NCBI RefSeq assembly: GCF_001598295.1
Contig: NZ_BCYR01000004.1
Location: 124,001 to 188,000, forward strand
Length of the DNA stretch: 64,000 bases
Direction: 5' to 3'
DNA from: Klebsiella ornithinolytica NBRC 105727 = ATCC 31898
GTDB taxonomy: Bacteria; Pseudomonadota; Gammaproteobacteria; Enterobacterales; Enterobacteriaceae
Both the position numbers and the translations under genes were made by a program. Below the pieces are notes generated by a model. It was not told the origin of the DNA, made no database searches, and saw only the letters and a program-made list of their open reading frames with translations. Positions 18,283 through 29,493 of this stretch are shown here, in pieces. Within the stretch, counting starts at the first letter, position 1, and every line of letters begins with the position of its first letter.

Positions 18283-19719
18283 TTACTGTTCGCTTTCATC
18301 GGTATAACGCTTCGCTTTATAGGCCGGATGCATCAGGTTTTGTGGCGAGAAAATATCGTCCAGTTCCGCTTCGGTCAGTAATCCACGCTCCAGAACCACT
18401 TCCCTTACGCTCTTGCCGGTTTCGGCGCAAATCTTGCCGACAATATCGCCATTGTGGTGGCCGATAAACGGGTTGAGATAGGTGACGATACCGATGGAGT
18501 TATACACATAGCCTTCGCACACCGCTTTGTTGGCGGTAATGCCGTTAATGCATTTTTCCAGCAGGTTATAGCAGGCGTTAGTCAGGATGTGGATAGATTC
18601 AAACATCGCCTGGCCAATAACCGGCTCCATGACGTTCAGCTGCAGCTGACCGGCTTCCGAGGCCATGGTCACCGTGGTGTCGTTGCCAATGACCTTGAAG
18701 CAGACCTGGTTGACCACTTCCGGGACGACCGGGTTAACTTTCGCCGGCATGATCGATGAACCCGCCTGCAGCTCTGGCAGGTTGATTTCGTTCAGACCCG
18801 CGCGCGGGCCGGAAGAGAGCAGGCGCAGGTCGTTACAGATTTTGGACAGTTTCACCGCCAGACGCTTCAGCGAGCTGTGTACCATCACGTAGGCGCCGCA
18901 GTCGGAGGTGGCTTCAATCAGATCTTCCGCCGGAACCACCGGCAGGCCGCTGACTTCCGCCAGTTTTTGTACCGCCAGCTGCTGGTAGCCATCCGGTGTA
19001 TTCAGGCGCGTACCGATGGCGGTGGCGCCGAGGTTAACTTCGAGCAGCAGTTCTCCGGTACGCAGAATGCTTTTGATTTCTTCATTCAGCAGCACATTAA
19101 ACGCGTGGAACTCCTGGCCGAGCGTCATCGGCACGGCGTCCTGCAGCTGGGTACGCCCCATTTTCAGGACATCCTGGAATTCGACGGCTTTATTCTGGAA
19201 ACCGTCACCCAGCTGGTTGATGGCGTCGGTTAATTTCAGCAGGGACGCATAAACCGCGATACGGAAACCGGTCGGGTAGGCATCGTTGGTGGACTGGCAT
19301 TTGTTAACGTGGTCGTTCGGGTTCAGGTACTGGTATTCACCTTTCTGATGACCCATCAGCTCAAGGCCAATGTTGGCCAGCACTTCGTTGGTGTTCATGT
19401 TGACGGAAGTGCCTGCACCGCCCTGGAACACATCAACCGGGAACTGGTCCATGCATTTACCGTTATTCAGAACTTCATCGCATGCGGCAATAATGGTGTT
19501 CGCGACGCTTTTAGGAATGGTTTGCAGTTCCTTGTTGGCCATCGCGGCGGCCTTTTTGACCATCACCATGCCGCGCACGAACTCAGGGATATCGCTGATT
19601 TTGCTATTGCTGATGTAGAAGTTTTCAATCGCTCTCAGAGTATGAACACCATAGTAGGCGTCAGCTGGAACTTCCCTGGTACCCAACAGGTCTTCTTCGA
19701 TACGAATGTTGTTTAACAT
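18283..19719 (-). CDS. aspA: AspA, aspartate ammonia-lyase
   Basis: AspA reversibly converts L-aspartate to fumarate and ammonia, feeding anaerobic fumarate respiration. With the ATG at 19719 (AAGG five bases upstream) it has 478 residues, as in E. coli, starting [18 protein letters not shown]. The superfamily signature [11 protein letters not shown] and the flexible loop region are present, as are [14 protein letters not shown] and [14 protein letters not shown]. One change stands out: IGTRLNTP where E. coli has IGTGLNTP. The gene is grouped with dcuA and frd functions; a CRP-like site lies upstream. Confidence 0.97.
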   Translation of the reverse strand: MLNNIRIEEDLLGTREVPADAYYGVHTLRAIENFYISNSKISDIPEFVRGMVMVKKAAAMANKELQTIPKSVANTIIAACDEVLNNGKCMDQFPVDVFQGGAGTSVNMNTNEVLANIGLELMGHQKGEYQYLNPNDHVNKCQSTNDAYPTGFRIAVYASLLKLTDAINQLGDGFQNKAVEFQDVLKMGRTQLQDAVPMTLGQEFHAFNVLLNEEIKSILRTGELLLEVNLGATAIGTRLNTPDGYQQLAVQKLAEVSGLPVVPAEDLIEATSDCGAYVMVHSSLKRLAVKLSKICNDLRLLSSGPRAGLNEINLPELQAGSSIMPAKVNPVVPEVVNQVCFKVIGNDTTVTMASEAGQLQLNVMEPVIGQAMFESIHILTNACYNLLEKCINGITANKAVCEGYVYNSIGIVTYLNPFIGHHNGDIVGKICAETGKSVREVVLERGLLTEAELDDIFSPQNLMHPAYKAKRYTDESEQ

Positions 19720-19905
19720 GTGAACCTTCTTTTTCAAGCTGCCAATGAATTCACCAAATACGCAGAATTTATGGGATTTTGCGCATTTTCTTGCCGAAGA
19801 TTATTTCCTTAATCGGCCCGGTGCCCACGATCATATGCTGATGATAGCGAATGTCAGCAACCTTGATCACTTATTATGTCGAGAAGGGTATAAGAATTAT
19901 TAATC

Positions 19906-19921
19906 TGTGAAATGAGTCACC
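19906..19921. promoter_or_regulatory. Candidate CRP site upstream of aspA and fxsA
   Basis: TGTGA-AATGAG-TCACC fits the CRP consensus at 9 of 10 half-site bases. It lies in the 339-bp divergent interval between aspA and fxsA; aspA is known to be CRP- and FNR-controlled in E. coli. Apart from regulatory sequence this interval holds no gene. Confidence 0.6.
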
Positions 19922-20058
19922 GCTTTGCCGTTCTTGAAAAAAAATAAGCGCTTCTGCCGATTGAAATGCGCTGTTTTAGCCCAATATTGATGTAATGCGA
20001 AAAGCACACCGATGACTGCGGGGGCCGATAGTGAACCCCGCTAATGAAGGAGACGCCA

Positions 20059-20529
20059 GTGCGTTGGATTCCGTTTATTGCCATTTTTTTATACGTTTAC
20101 ATTGAGATATCGATCTTTATCCAGGTGGCTCACGTGCTTGGCGTTCTGTTGACGCTGATTCTGGTGATCTTTAGCTCGGTGGTCGGTATGTCGCTGGTGC
20201 GCAACCAGGGCTTTAAAAACTTTATGCTGATGCAGCAGAAAATGGCGGCTGGTGAAAGCCCGGCTGCAGAAATGATTAAAAGCGTATCGCTGATTATTGC
20301 CGGTCTGCTGCTCTTGCTGCCGGGGTTCTTTACCGATTTCCTCGGCCTGCTGCTCCTGCTGCCGCCGGTGCAAAAACACCTGACCCTGAAGCTGATGCCG
20401 CACCTGCGCTTTAGCCGGATGCCCGGCGGTGGTTTTAGCGCCGGAACCGGAGGCGGTGAGACCTTTGACGGGGAGTACCAGCGCAAAGATGAAGAGCGCG
20501 ACCGTCTGGATCACAAAGACGACCGCTAA
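20059..20529 (+). CDS. fxsA: FxsA, cytoplasmic membrane protein (suppressor of phage T7 exclusion by F)
   Basis: The 156-residue membrane protein has about four hydrophobic segments, including LIIAGLLLLLPGFFTDFLGLLLLLPPV, and a glycine-rich then charged tail (EYQRKDEERDRLDHKDD). It is near-identical in pattern to E. coli FxsA. When overproduced in E. coli it relieves exclusion of phage T7 by the F-plasmid PifA protein; its normal job is unknown. I chose the GTG at 20059 because AAGGAG lies six bases upstream, and the product then begins MRWIPF like the orthologue. Confidence 0.93.
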   Translation: MRWIPFIAIFLYVYIEISIFIQVAHVLGVLLTLILVIFSSVVGMSLVRNQGFKNFMLMQQKMAAGESPAAEMIKSVSLIIAGLLLLLPGFFTDFLGLLLLLPPVQKHLTLKLMPHLRFSRMPGGGFSAGTGGGETFDGEYQRKDEERDRLDHKDDR

Positions 20530-20576
20530 GCCATCAGCCCCGGCATGGCCGGTCTGATACGGTAATAAAGATGATG

Positions 20577-20610
20577 AGCCGGATATGCGTTGCGCTATCC
20601 GGCTTTTTTT
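20577..20610. terminator. Bidirectional terminator between fxsA and yjeH
   Basis: AGCCGGATA, loop TGCGTTGCGC and TATCCGGCT are followed by T7 on the plus strand. It lies between convergent fxsA and yjeH; on the minus strand the downstream T-run is poorer. Confidence 0.85.
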
Positions 20611-20620
20611 ATGCGATGTT

Positions 20621-21883
20621 TCATTTCCGATGAGGGGAGGGCAGTGCTGCCGCACGGCGCTTTGGCAGCCACAGCCACAGCGCGGCCATAACCAGCAGGG
20701 CGTACAGGCTTTTCCAGCCGACCATCGCCAGTAACAACAGGCAGAGCAGGCTCCCGATGAACGCCAGAACCCGATAGCGCCCCCGCAGCAACCGGCAGCC
20801 CGCCAGCATGCACAGCAGATAAATCATAATAAAGATGCCGTTGGCATAGACGATCAGCGCATCAAGGTCGATATCCAGCCAGTAGATGCCTAGCGTGCTG
20901 ATGACACAGCAGCCCAGCACCACGTTGAGCGCATTGCGTGGGATTTGCTGCGGCGAGAGGCGGGCGAGGTAGCTTTCTGGCTTGTATTGCGCCTGCGACC
21001 AGACCAGACGGGCAAAGCTCTGAATATAGATATTGAGGCTGGCGAAGCAGGCAAGATAGCCAATGACGCAGGCGATCCACAGCGCCTGCACGCCAAACAG
21101 ACGCACCACGATATTGGGCAGCGATGCGGCGGCGGCCATATCGCTGCCGAAGGCGTGAAAATGCAGGACCAGTACGGTACAGGCCCAGTAAACGGAGCCC
21201 GCCAGCAGCAGACCGATCATTAGCGCACGGGGGAAATCGCGCTCCGGGCGTTTAAATTCCGATGCCAGGTGGGCGAAGGCTTCAAGGCCGACGAAACACC
21301 AGAACATCACCGACAGGGCGGCAAAAAGCCGGGAGCGATCGATATCTTCCGGCGCCGGAAAGGGAATTTGCGCCGGGCTAATCCCGCCGCGCCACCAGAT
21401 AGCGGCGATCAGCGCGACGATCAGAACCGCTACCAGCGTTTGTAGATTCGCGCTGGAGCTTGCGCCCCGCGACCCGACCCACCAGACGATGGCCAGCGTA
21501 CCCAGCTCCGCGAGCAGCAGCTGGCTGTCGTGCCAGCCAAACAACGCCTGACCGAAGCCGGTGGCGATATGCAGCGCCGCCGGTAGCCCAACCGGAATGA
21601 CCGACAGGAACAGCCAGCCGGTGACGCGTTCCATATGGCCACCAAACGCCATATTGACGAAGTGCGCCACGCCGCCCGCGCTGGGGAAGTGGCGACCAAG
21701 AACGGCAAAGACGATCGCGATCGGGAAGACCAGCAGAATAAGCGCGGGCCACGCCCACAGGCTGTTATCTCCCGCAACCAGCGCGGCAAGAGCGGGAACG
21801 GCGAAAACGCCGGTGCCAAGTAGCGACGTAGAAAGCAGCCCCACTCCCTGAGCCAGACCTAACTCCTGTTTTAAACCACTCAT
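20621..21883 (-). CDS. yjeH: YjeH, L-methionine/branched-chain amino acid exporter (APC family)
   Basis: This 420-residue protein has about twelve membrane helices and matches E. coli YjeH from MSGLKQELGLAQGVGLLSTSLLGTGVFAVPAL to the C-terminus, with APC-family features in the first helices and the long conserved block MFWCFVGLEAFAHLASEFKRPERDFPRALM. In E. coli it exports methionine, leucine, isoleucine and valine. The ATG at 21883 is the family start; the frame continues upstream into the divergent groE promoter without support. The gene is divergent from groES. Confidence 0.93.
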   Translation of the reverse strand: MSGLKQELGLAQGVGLLSTSLLGTGVFAVPALAALVAGDNSLWAWPALILLVFPIAIVFAVLGRHFPSAGGVAHFVNMAFGGHMERVTGWLFLSVIPVGLPAALHIATGFGQALFGWHDSQLLLAELGTLAIVWWVGSRGASSSANLQTLVAVLIVALIAAIWWRGGISPAQIPFPAPEDIDRSRLFAALSVMFWCFVGLEAFAHLASEFKRPERDFPRALMIGLLLAGSVYWACTVLVLHFHAFGSDMAAAASLPNIVVRLFGVQALWIACVIGYLACFASLNIYIQSFARLVWSQAQYKPESYLARLSPQQIPRNALNVVLGCCVISTLGIYWLDIDLDALIVYANGIFIMIYLLCMLAGCRLLRGRYRVLAFIGSLLCLLLLAMVGWKSLYALLVMAALWLWLPKRRAAALPSPHRK

Positions 21884-22005
21884 GATGCCATCCTGCCGTG
21901 ACAAAAGATCGATGGTATCACAATCGTTTTTGCTTATGACGGTGGCAGACCTGCATCTGTTTCTGTGCGTTAGCGCACGCGGAAAATTTTTTTTTAACTT
22001 CCCCC

Positions 22006-22406
<401 letters not shown>

Positions 22407-22433
22407 TTCGCGCGCGAAACTGAACGAATTTGA

Positions 22434-24092
<1,659 letters not shown>

Positions 24093-24121
24093 TCGTGCGC
24101 TATACCCCTTAGAAACAAAGA

Positions 24122-24156
24122 AACCCCCGGGCAGAAATGCTCGGGGGTTTTTCTTT
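24122..24156 (+). terminator. Intrinsic terminator of groESL
   Basis: The stem AACCCCCGGGC / GCTCGGGGGTT, including a G-T pair, is followed by TTTCTTTTT. It lies 30 bases after the groEL stop. Confidence 0.95.
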
Positions 24157-24225
24157 TTCTCATCTTTTTAGTATAAGGTGTACATCCGGGCCAGCGCGTC
24201 CAGCTCATTGATCATGGGGAATAAC

Positions 24226-24579
24226 ATGCAGGTAAGATATTTAGCAGGGATTGTCGGCGCAGCATTATTGTTAGCGGGTTGCAGTTCCAGCAACGAACTG
24301 AGCTCAGGCGGACAGAGCGTACGCTTTGTTGAAGATAAGCCGGGTGCGGATTGCCAGCTGTTGGGGACCGCGACGGGCAAGCAGAGCAACTGGCTGTCCG
24401 GGCAGAACGGTGATGAAGGCGGCTCCATGCGTGGTGCAGCTAACGCGCTGCGCAACCAGGCTGCGGCGATGGGCGGCAACGTGATTTATGGCGTGAGCAG
24501 CCCGACGCAGAACCTGCTGTCGAGCTTTGTGCCAACCGATAGCGAAATGAACGGCCAGGTCTATAAGTGCCCGAACTGA
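24226..24579 (+). CDS. yjeI: YjeI, DUF4156 lipoprotein
   Basis: The 117-residue protein begins MQVRYLAGIVGAALLLAGCSSS with a clear lipobox (LAGC), so it is lipidated and probably anchored in the outer membrane. The rest contains the DUF4156 pattern CQLLGTATGKQSNW and AANALRNQAAAMGGNVIYG. Function is unknown. The ATG at 24226 has GGGGA six bases upstream and yields the E. coli length; in-frame upstream starts would disrupt the signal peptide. Confidence 0.9.
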   Translation: MQVRYLAGIVGAALLLAGCSSSNELSSGGQSVRFVEDKPGADCQLLGTATGKQSNWLSGQNGDEGGSMRGAANALRNQAAAMGGNVIYGVSSPTQNLLSSFVPTDSEMNGQVYKCPN

Positions 24580-24656
24580 TGTGATTCCGGGCCTCTTCCG
24601 ACGAGGGTAAGAGAGGCTCGGGCGATCTCCGCGCGTTCAGTCAGGCTGTGAATCGG

Positions 24657-24689
24657 AGGTCTGCCAGCTTTTCCCCGGCAGACCTTTTC
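24657..24689. terminator. Bidirectional terminator between yjeI and epmB
   Basis: AGGTCTGCC and GGCAGACCT form a nine-pair stem followed by TTTT on the plus strand; it touches the end of the convergent epmB gene. Confidence 0.7.
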
Positions 24690-25719
24690 ACGAATGTTGT
24701 TTTAAGCCCAAATCCAGCGGCGTCTTACTTGGCTCACCGCCGATTTCCCGTGCCAGTCTTGGTACCATATAACCTGAAACCAACGTCAGCAGTTCGCGCA
24801 TAATGGCCCGGGCCTCTTCATCTTCGACCATAAAATGGGCCGCGCCCTGGACTTTATCCAGCACGTGCAGGTAATAAGGCATGACGCCAGCATCGAACAG
24901 GGCATTGCTCAGAGCGGCCAGCGTGTGTGCATTGTCGTTGACGCCGCGCAGCAGAACGCTTTGATTCAACAGCGTGACACCGGCTTGACGCAAGCGCGCC
25001 ATCGCAGCGCGGAAATCGGCATCAATTTCATTGGCGTGGTTAATATGATTGACCAGCAGCACCTGCAGCGATGAGCTGGCAAAGCGTGCGGCCAGCGCAT
25101 CGGTAATCCGCGCCGGGATGACGACAGGCAGGCGGCTGTGAATGCGCAGACGCTTAATATGCGGGATAGCTTCCAGCTGGGTGAGCAGCCAGTCCAGCTC
25201 ATGATCTTTCGCCATCAGCGGGTCGCCGCCGGAAAAAATAATTTCATCGAGCTGCGGATGCGCGGCAATGTACTCCAGCGCCGCCTGCCAGTTACGCTTA
25301 TTGCCTTGATTTTCGGCATAAGGGAAGTGTCTGCGGAAGCAATAGCGGCAATTTACCGCGCAGCCGCCCTTGACCAGCAGCAGCGCCCGGTTGCGGTATT
25401 TATGCAGCAGACCGGGTACCACGCTGTGCTGTTCTTCCAGCGGATCGGTGGAAAAACCCGGTGCTGAAATAAACTCATCTTGCGAGGTAAGTACCTGACG
25501 AAGCAGGGGATCGTTGGGATTCCCCTGCTCCATACGGGCGATAAATGCCCGCGGCACGCGCAGGGCGAAGAGGCGTTTTGCCTCGCGTCCCGCCAGCAAG
25601 TTCGCGTCAGCGTCTACATTTAAAAGATGCAGCAGTTCATCGGGACTGGTCACAACATCTGCAAGTTGCGTTAACCAATCTTCTCTGGATGGGGTATTTA
25701 GGGTTACAATATGCGCCAT
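24688..25719 (-). CDS. epmB: EpmB, lysine 2,3-aminomutase for EF-P modification
   Basis: EpmB converts alpha-lysine to (R)-beta-lysine, which EpmA attaches to EF-P. The 343 residues include the radical-SAM cluster motif [11 protein letters not shown] with C120, C124 and C127, GGDPLMAKD and the PLP-binding C-terminal region. The gene is divergent from efp with about 40 bp between starts, as in E. coli, so enzyme and substrate share a promoter region. Confidence 0.96.
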   Translation of the reverse strand: MAHIVTLNTPSREDWLTQLADVVTSPDELLHLLNVDADANLLAGREAKRLFALRVPRAFIARMEQGNPNDPLLRQVLTSQDEFISAPGFSTDPLEEQHSVVPGLLHKYRNRALLLVKGGCAVNCRYCFRRHFPYAENQGNKRNWQAALEYIAAHPQLDEIIFSGGDPLMAKDHELDWLLTQLEAIPHIKRLRIHSRLPVVIPARITDALAARFASSSLQVLLVNHINHANEIDADFRAAMARLRQAGVTLLNQSVLLRGVNDNAHTLAALSNALFDAGVMPYYLHVLDKVQGAAHFMVEDEEARAIMRELLTLVSGYMVPRLAREIGGEPSKTPLDLGLKQHS

Positions 25720-25759
25720 TTTGTGGCTTAGCTACCAATTAACAAATTTAGAGGGCCTT

Positions 25760-26326
25760 ATGGCGACTTACTATAGCAACGATTTTCGTGCCGGTCTTAA
25801 AATCATGATGGACGGCGAACCTTATGCCGTTGAAGCCAGTGAATTCGTAAAACCAGGCAAAGGCCAGGCTTTTGCCCGCGTTAAGCTGCGCCGTCTGCTG
25901 ACCGGGACTCGCGTAGAGAAAACCTTCAAATCTACCGATTCCGCCGAAGGCGCAGACGTTGTTGATATGAACCTGACCTACCTGTACAACGACGGTGAGT
26001 TCTATCACTTCATGAACAACTCCACTTTCGAGCAGCTGGCTGCCGATGCGAAAGCCGTAGGCGATAACGCAAAATGGCTGCTGGATCAGGCTGAGTGCAT
26101 CGTGACCCTGTGGAACGGCCAGCCTATCTCCGTCACCCCGCCGAACTTCGTTGAGCTGGAAATCGTGGAAACCGATCCAGGCCTGAAAGGCGATACCGCA
26201 GGTACCGGCGGTAAACCGGCGACGCTGTCTACTGGCGCAGTGGTTAAAGTTCCGCTGTTCGTTCAGATTGGCGAAGTCATCAAAGTGGATACCCGCTCTG
26301 GCGAATACGTATCCCGCGTGAAGTAA
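25760..26326 (+). CDS. efp: Elongation factor P
   Basis: EF-P binds between the P and E sites of the ribosome and relieves stalling at polyproline stretches. The 188 residues have the family start [20 protein letters not shown] and the loop PGKGQA whose lysine K34 is the beta-lysylation site. The three-domain beta-barrel length is normal. EpmA and EpmB, both in this window, install the modification. The ATG at 25760 is preceded by GAGGG; the frame extends upstream through the opposite strand of epmB without meaning. Confidence 0.98.
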   Translation: MATYYSNDFRAGLKIMMDGEPYAVEASEFVKPGKGQAFARVKLRRLLTGTRVEKTFKSTDSAEGADVVDMNLTYLYNDGEFYHFMNNSTFEQLAADAKAVGDNAKWLLDQAECIVTLWNGQPISVTPPNFVELEIVETDPGLKGDTAGTGGKPATLSTGAVVKVPLFVQIGEVIKVDTRSGEYVSRVK

Positions 26327-26429
26327 TTCATGCCATAGAGGGTTGGCGCAGCAGCGTGCTGCGCCTGCTATAGCCGTTAAGGAAATAGCCGTTAGGGAAA
26401 CCGCAGGTCATTAACCGCAGGCAGGGAAG

Positions 26430-26561
26430 ATGAACAACGCGATAAAACTTCTGCTGGTGCTCTCTCTGAGCGCAACGTTGCTTACCGGATGCAATACCGC
26501 CCGCGGCGTTGGCGAAGACATCCAGGGGCTGGGGCATGCGATTTCGCGTGCGGTCAGCTAA
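26430..26561 (+). CDS. ecnA: Entericidin A (EcnA), small lipoprotein
   Basis: The 43-residue peptide has a signal sequence and lipobox (LLTGCNTARG) followed by a short amphipathic region with GVGEDIQGLGHAISRAVS. In E. coli EcnA is described as antidote to the EcnB lipoprotein. The ATG at 26430 follows GCAGGGAAG. It lies about 100 bp after efp and before ecnB, the standard order. Confidence 0.92.
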   Translation: MNNAIKLLLVLSLSATLLTGCNTARGVGEDIQGLGHAISRAVS

Positions 26562-26734
26562 GCGCCTTTTTGGCCGATCTTTTGCTTTGATCACCGCTTC
26601 GCTGTACCGTTTCGCTTACACCTTCCGCTAATTCTCTCCTTTTCTCTTAAAAAACGCTGAGATTCCGCCATCCTGGGTCAGGTTGTCTATGCTTATAGGG
26701 CACGATAACTAAAACTGGTAATAAGGATGACATT

Positions 26735-26881
26735 ATGGTGAAAAAAGCAATTGCAGCGTTCTTTACGGTTTTGGCCCTCTCTTCTGTGCTGACCGCATGT
26801 AATACAACACGTGGTGTGGGTCAGGATATTTCAGAAGGCGGCAGTGCCATTTCTGGGGCTGCGACAAAAGCTCAGCAATAG
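26735..26881 (+). CDS. ecnB: Entericidin B (EcnB), bacteriolytic lipoprotein toxin
   Basis: The 48-residue protein begins [33 protein letters not shown] with a lipobox (LTAC) and ends GAATKAQQ, nearly the same as E. coli EcnB. In E. coli it promotes lysis in stationary phase under sigma-S control and is counteracted by EcnA. AAGGA lies upstream of the ATG at 26735. The 173-bp gap from ecnA permits a separate promoter. Confidence 0.94.
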   Translation: MVKKAIAAFFTVLALSSVLTACNTTRGVGQDISEGGSAISGAATKAQQ

Positions 26882-26887
26882 ACCCTG

Positions 26888-26917
26888 ACGGTACGGTGAC
26901 TGGCCGTACCGTTCTTT
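26888..26917 (+). terminator. Intrinsic terminator after ecnB
   Basis: ACGGTACGG, loop TGACTGG and CCGTACCGT are followed by TCTTTCC seven bases after the ecnB stop. Confidence 0.8.
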
Positions 26918-26963
26918 CCATCGTCCCTGCTGCTGGTTATAATCTCCGTGCTTTCATCCACAC

Positions 26964-27007
26964 CTTACGGGACGACCTGTAAGCGTATCGCATTCGGGGA
27001 CGGCCCC
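26964..27007 (+). promoter_or_regulatory. Guanidine-II riboswitch (mini-ykkC) in front of gdx
   Basis: Two short hairpins with the diagnostic ACGR loops are visible. The first pairs CTTAC...GTAAG (26964-26968 with 26979-26983) around GG-ACGA-CC; the second is GGGG-ACGG-CCCC at 26996-27007. The Shine-Dalgarno AAGGGGG follows at once, and gdx starts at 27022. In known examples guanidine stabilises the paired hairpins and frees the ribosome site. Confidence 0.93.
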
Positions 27008-27021
27008 ATCAAGGGGGTTTT

Positions 27022-27339
27022 GTGTCCTGGTTTATCTTGTTTATCGCCGGTCTGCTGGAAGTGGTCTGGGCGGTTGGTCTGAAATACACCCACGGTTTTA
27101 GTCGCCTGGTGCCAAGCGTGATCACGATTGTGGCTATGGTACTTAGCATGGCGCTGCTGTCATGGGCGATGAAAACGCTGCCTGTCGGCACCGCCTATGC
27201 GGTGTGGACGGGAATTGGCGCAGTAGGCGCGGCGATCACCGGGATCGTCCTGCTGGGCGAGTCCGCCAGCGCCATGCGTATTGCCAGCCTGGCGTGTATC
27301 GTTGTCGGTATTATCGGGCTGAAAATCAGCGCGCACTGA
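27022..27339 (+). CDS. gdx: Gdx (SugE), guanidinium/H+ antiporter of the SMR family
   Basis: This 105-residue protein has four membrane helices and the SMR glutamate in [18 protein letters not shown] (about E13). It forms a dual-topology dimer that exports guanidinium. The GTG start at 27022 follows AAGGGGG, and the guanidine-II riboswitch directly upstream agrees with the substrate. It matches the E. coli length exactly. The convergent blc gene starts its 3' end at the next base. Confidence 0.96.
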   Translation: MSWFILFIAGLLEVVWAVGLKYTHGFSRLVPSVITIVAMVLSMALLSWAMKTLPVGTAYAVWTGIGAVGAAITGIVLLGESASAMRIASLACIVVGIIGLKISAH

Positions 27340-27870
27340 CTAATAGCGCTGGTTAACCCAGATAAGTTTGCTGACGTCGAAGCCCTGTCGGGTGGCGATG
27401 TCCAGCATCTGCTGTTTCACTTCCGGTGAGACTTTCGGCGAGCGGGCCAGTAGCCAGAGATAATCGCGGTCTGGCCCGCAGACCAGCGCGTAGCGATAAT
27501 CTTTATCCAGGGCGATCACGTTGTAGCCGCCGTAGAAAGGGCCGAAAAAGGAGACTTTCAGCGCTGCTCGGGTAGGCTGGCCGGTGAAGTAGGCCACGCC
27601 ATCGGTTTTCTGCCACATGCCCCGGTCGGGGTTATAGCCTTTGTTTACCACATCTAGTCCGCCATCATCGCGCAGGCTGTAGGTGGCGGTCACTTTTTCA
27701 AGACCACTTTCAAACTGATGGTCGAAGCGGGCTATTTCATACCAGGTGCCGAGATAGCGCTGGGTATCAAATGGACTGACCACCGTTACGCCTGGTGGCG
27801 GCGTTGGCGTGCTACAGGCAACAAGCAGAAACGAGGCGGCAACAACCGCAATAACAGGCAGCACACGCAT
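27340..27870 (-). CDS. blc: Blc, outer-membrane lipocalin lipoprotein
   Basis: The 176 residues start with a lipoprotein signal (SFLLVACSTP), then the lipocalin fold with the signature LGTWYEIARFDHQFE and later GPDRDYLWLLARSP. Blc binds lysophospholipids and is induced in stationary phase in E. coli. It is convergent with gdx, their ends abutting. Upstream lies the frd terminator instead of ampC, which is the E. coli neighbour. Confidence 0.96.
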   Translation of the reverse strand: MRVLPVIAVVAASFLLVACSTPTPPPGVTVVSPFDTQRYLGTWYEIARFDHQFESGLEKVTATYSLRDDGGLDVVNKGYNPDRGMWQKTDGVAYFTGQPTRAALKVSFFGPFYGGYNVIALDKDYRYALVCGPDRDYLWLLARSPKVSPEVKQQMLDIATRQGFDVSKLIWVNQRY

Positions 27871-27937
27871 AGCATTTTCCTTGCTGGCTTTTTAGCTAAG
27901 TGTAGATTCTGTCTGGAGAAAAGTGGGGATATTTTCT

Positions 27938-27973
27938 GCAAAAGAGAGCCCGATAACAGAATGCTACCGGGCT
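27938..27973 (-). terminator. Intrinsic terminator of frdABCD
   Basis: On the minus strand AGCCCG and CGGGCT pair across a 15-base loop, followed by CTCTTTTG, ten bases after the frdD stop. In E. coli the equivalent hairpin doubles as the ampC attenuator; here no ampC follows. Confidence 0.75.
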
Positions 27974-27982
27974 TCAGGGAGG

Positions 27983-28342
27983 TTAAATGAATAACACGCC
28001 AATCAGCGTCACAACGGTCAGGATCGCGGCCAGGCCGTAGAAGACCCACTTACCATTCGGAACGTGAATTTTCAGGTCGTGCATGGCGTGATGGATGCGG
28101 TGTAGCCCGCACCACAGCGGCAGGACGATCATCAGGAAGATAAAGGCGCGGCCCACAAAGCTCTGGGCAAAGCCCAGCACGCGTTCGTAGCTGAATGCAT
28201 CGCCTGGCGCCAGGCCTAGCGGCAGCAGAATACCGACCAGTAGCACCATGACCGGAGCGACAATCGCGCCCCACATGCCACCTGCGCCAAACAGCCCCCA
28301 GAATACCGGTTCATCGGAACGTTTCGGGTTGGGATTGATCAT
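27983..28342 (-). CDS. frdD: FrdD, fumarate reductase membrane anchor subunit
   Basis: The 119-residue protein has three membrane helices and aligns with E. coli FrdD from [24 protein letters not shown] onward. With FrdC it anchors the FrdAB catalytic dimer and forms the menaquinol site. The ATG at 28342 overlaps no gene but lies ten bases after frdC with a clear ribosome site. Last gene of the frd operon. Confidence 0.97.
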   Translation of the reverse strand: MINPNPKRSDEPVFWGLFGAGGMWGAIVAPVMVLLVGILLPLGLAPGDAFSYERVLGFAQSFVGRAFIFLMIVLPLWCGLHRIHHAMHDLKIHVPNGKWVFYGLAAILTVVTLIGVLFI

Positions 28343-28352
28343 TTCAGCCTCC

Positions 28353-28748
28353 TTACCAGAACAGGGCAACAAACAGGATCACCACGGTCACCAGCGCGGT
28401 CACCACCCAAAGCCCTTTAATCACCGGCTCTGGCCCCATTTTTTCACCCTTAATAATGATATTGGCGGCTTTCGGCGCCAGCTCAAACCAGGTTTTTGTG
28501 TGCAGCAGGGCGGCACACAGGGTGATAAGGTTCAGGACCACCACCACCGGGTTTTGCAGGAAGCCCACATAGCCAGCCCAGCTTTCTGCGCCATGCTTCA
28601 GGGCAAACAGACCGTAAATCAGCACGATACTGAACCATACCGTTGGCACTGCGGTTCCTTCACGCACCATATAGAAGCGATAAAACGGCAGTTTTTTCCA
28701 CCAGGTGGACGTCATCGGCCGCACGTAGGGTTTGCGTTTAGTCGTCAT
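28353..28748 (-). CDS. frdC: FrdC, fumarate reductase membrane anchor subunit
   Basis: The 131 residues equal E. coli FrdC, starting [27 protein letters not shown]. Three hydrophobic helices follow, with [15 protein letters not shown] in the second loop. It contributes to menaquinol oxidation. The second ATG (28748) is preferred over the one at 28751 because AAGGAG then lies at better spacing. Confidence 0.97.
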   Translation of the reverse strand: MTTKRKPYVRPMTSTWWKKLPFYRFYMVREGTAVPTVWFSIVLIYGLFALKHGAESWAGYVGFLQNPVVVVLNLITLCAALLHTKTWFELAPKAANIIIKGEKMGPEPVIKGLWVVTALVTVVILFVALFW

Positions 28749-28758
28749 CATGCACTCC

Positions 28759-29493
28759 TTAGCGTGGTTTCAGGGTCGCGATAAGAAAGTCTTTCGAGCT
28801 TTCTACCTTGCCCTGCTGAATGGCGGCTGCCGGATCGACATGCTTCGGACAGACTTCCGAGCAATAGCCCACGAAGGTACAGGTCCAGACGCCGTTCTGA
28901 CCGTTAAGCTGCGCCATGCGCTCCTTCTTGCCGTGGTCGCGACTGTCTTCGTTGTAGCGATGGGCGAGGGTGATGGCCGCCGGGCCGATAAACTCCGGAT
29001 TAAGACCAAACTGCGGGCAGGCGGCGTAGCACAGGCCGCAGTTGATACAGCCGGAGAACTGATGGTATTTGGCCATTTGCGCCGGAGTTTGCTTGTTTGG
29101 CCCCTGATCCGGTGTGCGCGGGTTGCCAATAATATAGGGCTTAATGGCCTCCAGGCTCTCGATAAAGTGGGTCATATCGACCACCAGATCGCGCTCAATC
29201 GGGAAGTTGGCCAGCGCCTCAACCTTAATGCCCTTGGTGTATTCGCGCAGGAAAGTTTTACAGGCCAGTTTCGGCACTTTATTGACCATCATCCCACAGG
29301 AACCGCAGATCGCCATGCGGCAGGACCAGCGATAGCTGAGGTCCGGCGCAAGGTTATCTTTGATGTAACCCAGCGCGTCGAGCAGCGAGGTTTGCTCATC
29401 ATAAGGCACTTCATAGAACGCGCTGTGCGGTGCGGCGTCCACTTCCGGGTTGTAGCGCACCACTTCAATTTTGAGGTTCTTCATCTCAGCCAT
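28759..29493 (-). CDS. frdB: FrdB, fumarate reductase iron-sulfur subunit
   Basis: FrdB passes electrons from menaquinol at FrdCD to FAD in FrdA. The 244 residues carry the [2Fe-2S] ligands in [12 protein letters not shown] and two C-terminal clusters in [12 protein letters not shown] and [12 protein letters not shown]. The ATG at 29493 overlaps the frdA end by eight bases, giving the E. coli start [18 protein letters not shown] frame continuing upstream into frdA was not used. Confidence 0.98.
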   Translation of the reverse strand: MAEMKNLKIEVVRYNPEVDAAPHSAFYEVPYDEQTSLLDALGYIKDNLAPDLSYRWSCRMAICGSCGMMVNKVPKLACKTFLREYTKGIKVEALANFPIERDLVVDMTHFIESLEAIKPYIIGNPRTPDQGPNKQTPAQMAKYHQFSGCINCGLCYAACPQFGLNPEFIGPAAITLAHRYNEDSRDHGKKERMAQLNGQNGVWTCTFVGYCSEVCPKHVDPAAAIQQGKVESSKDFLIATLKPR

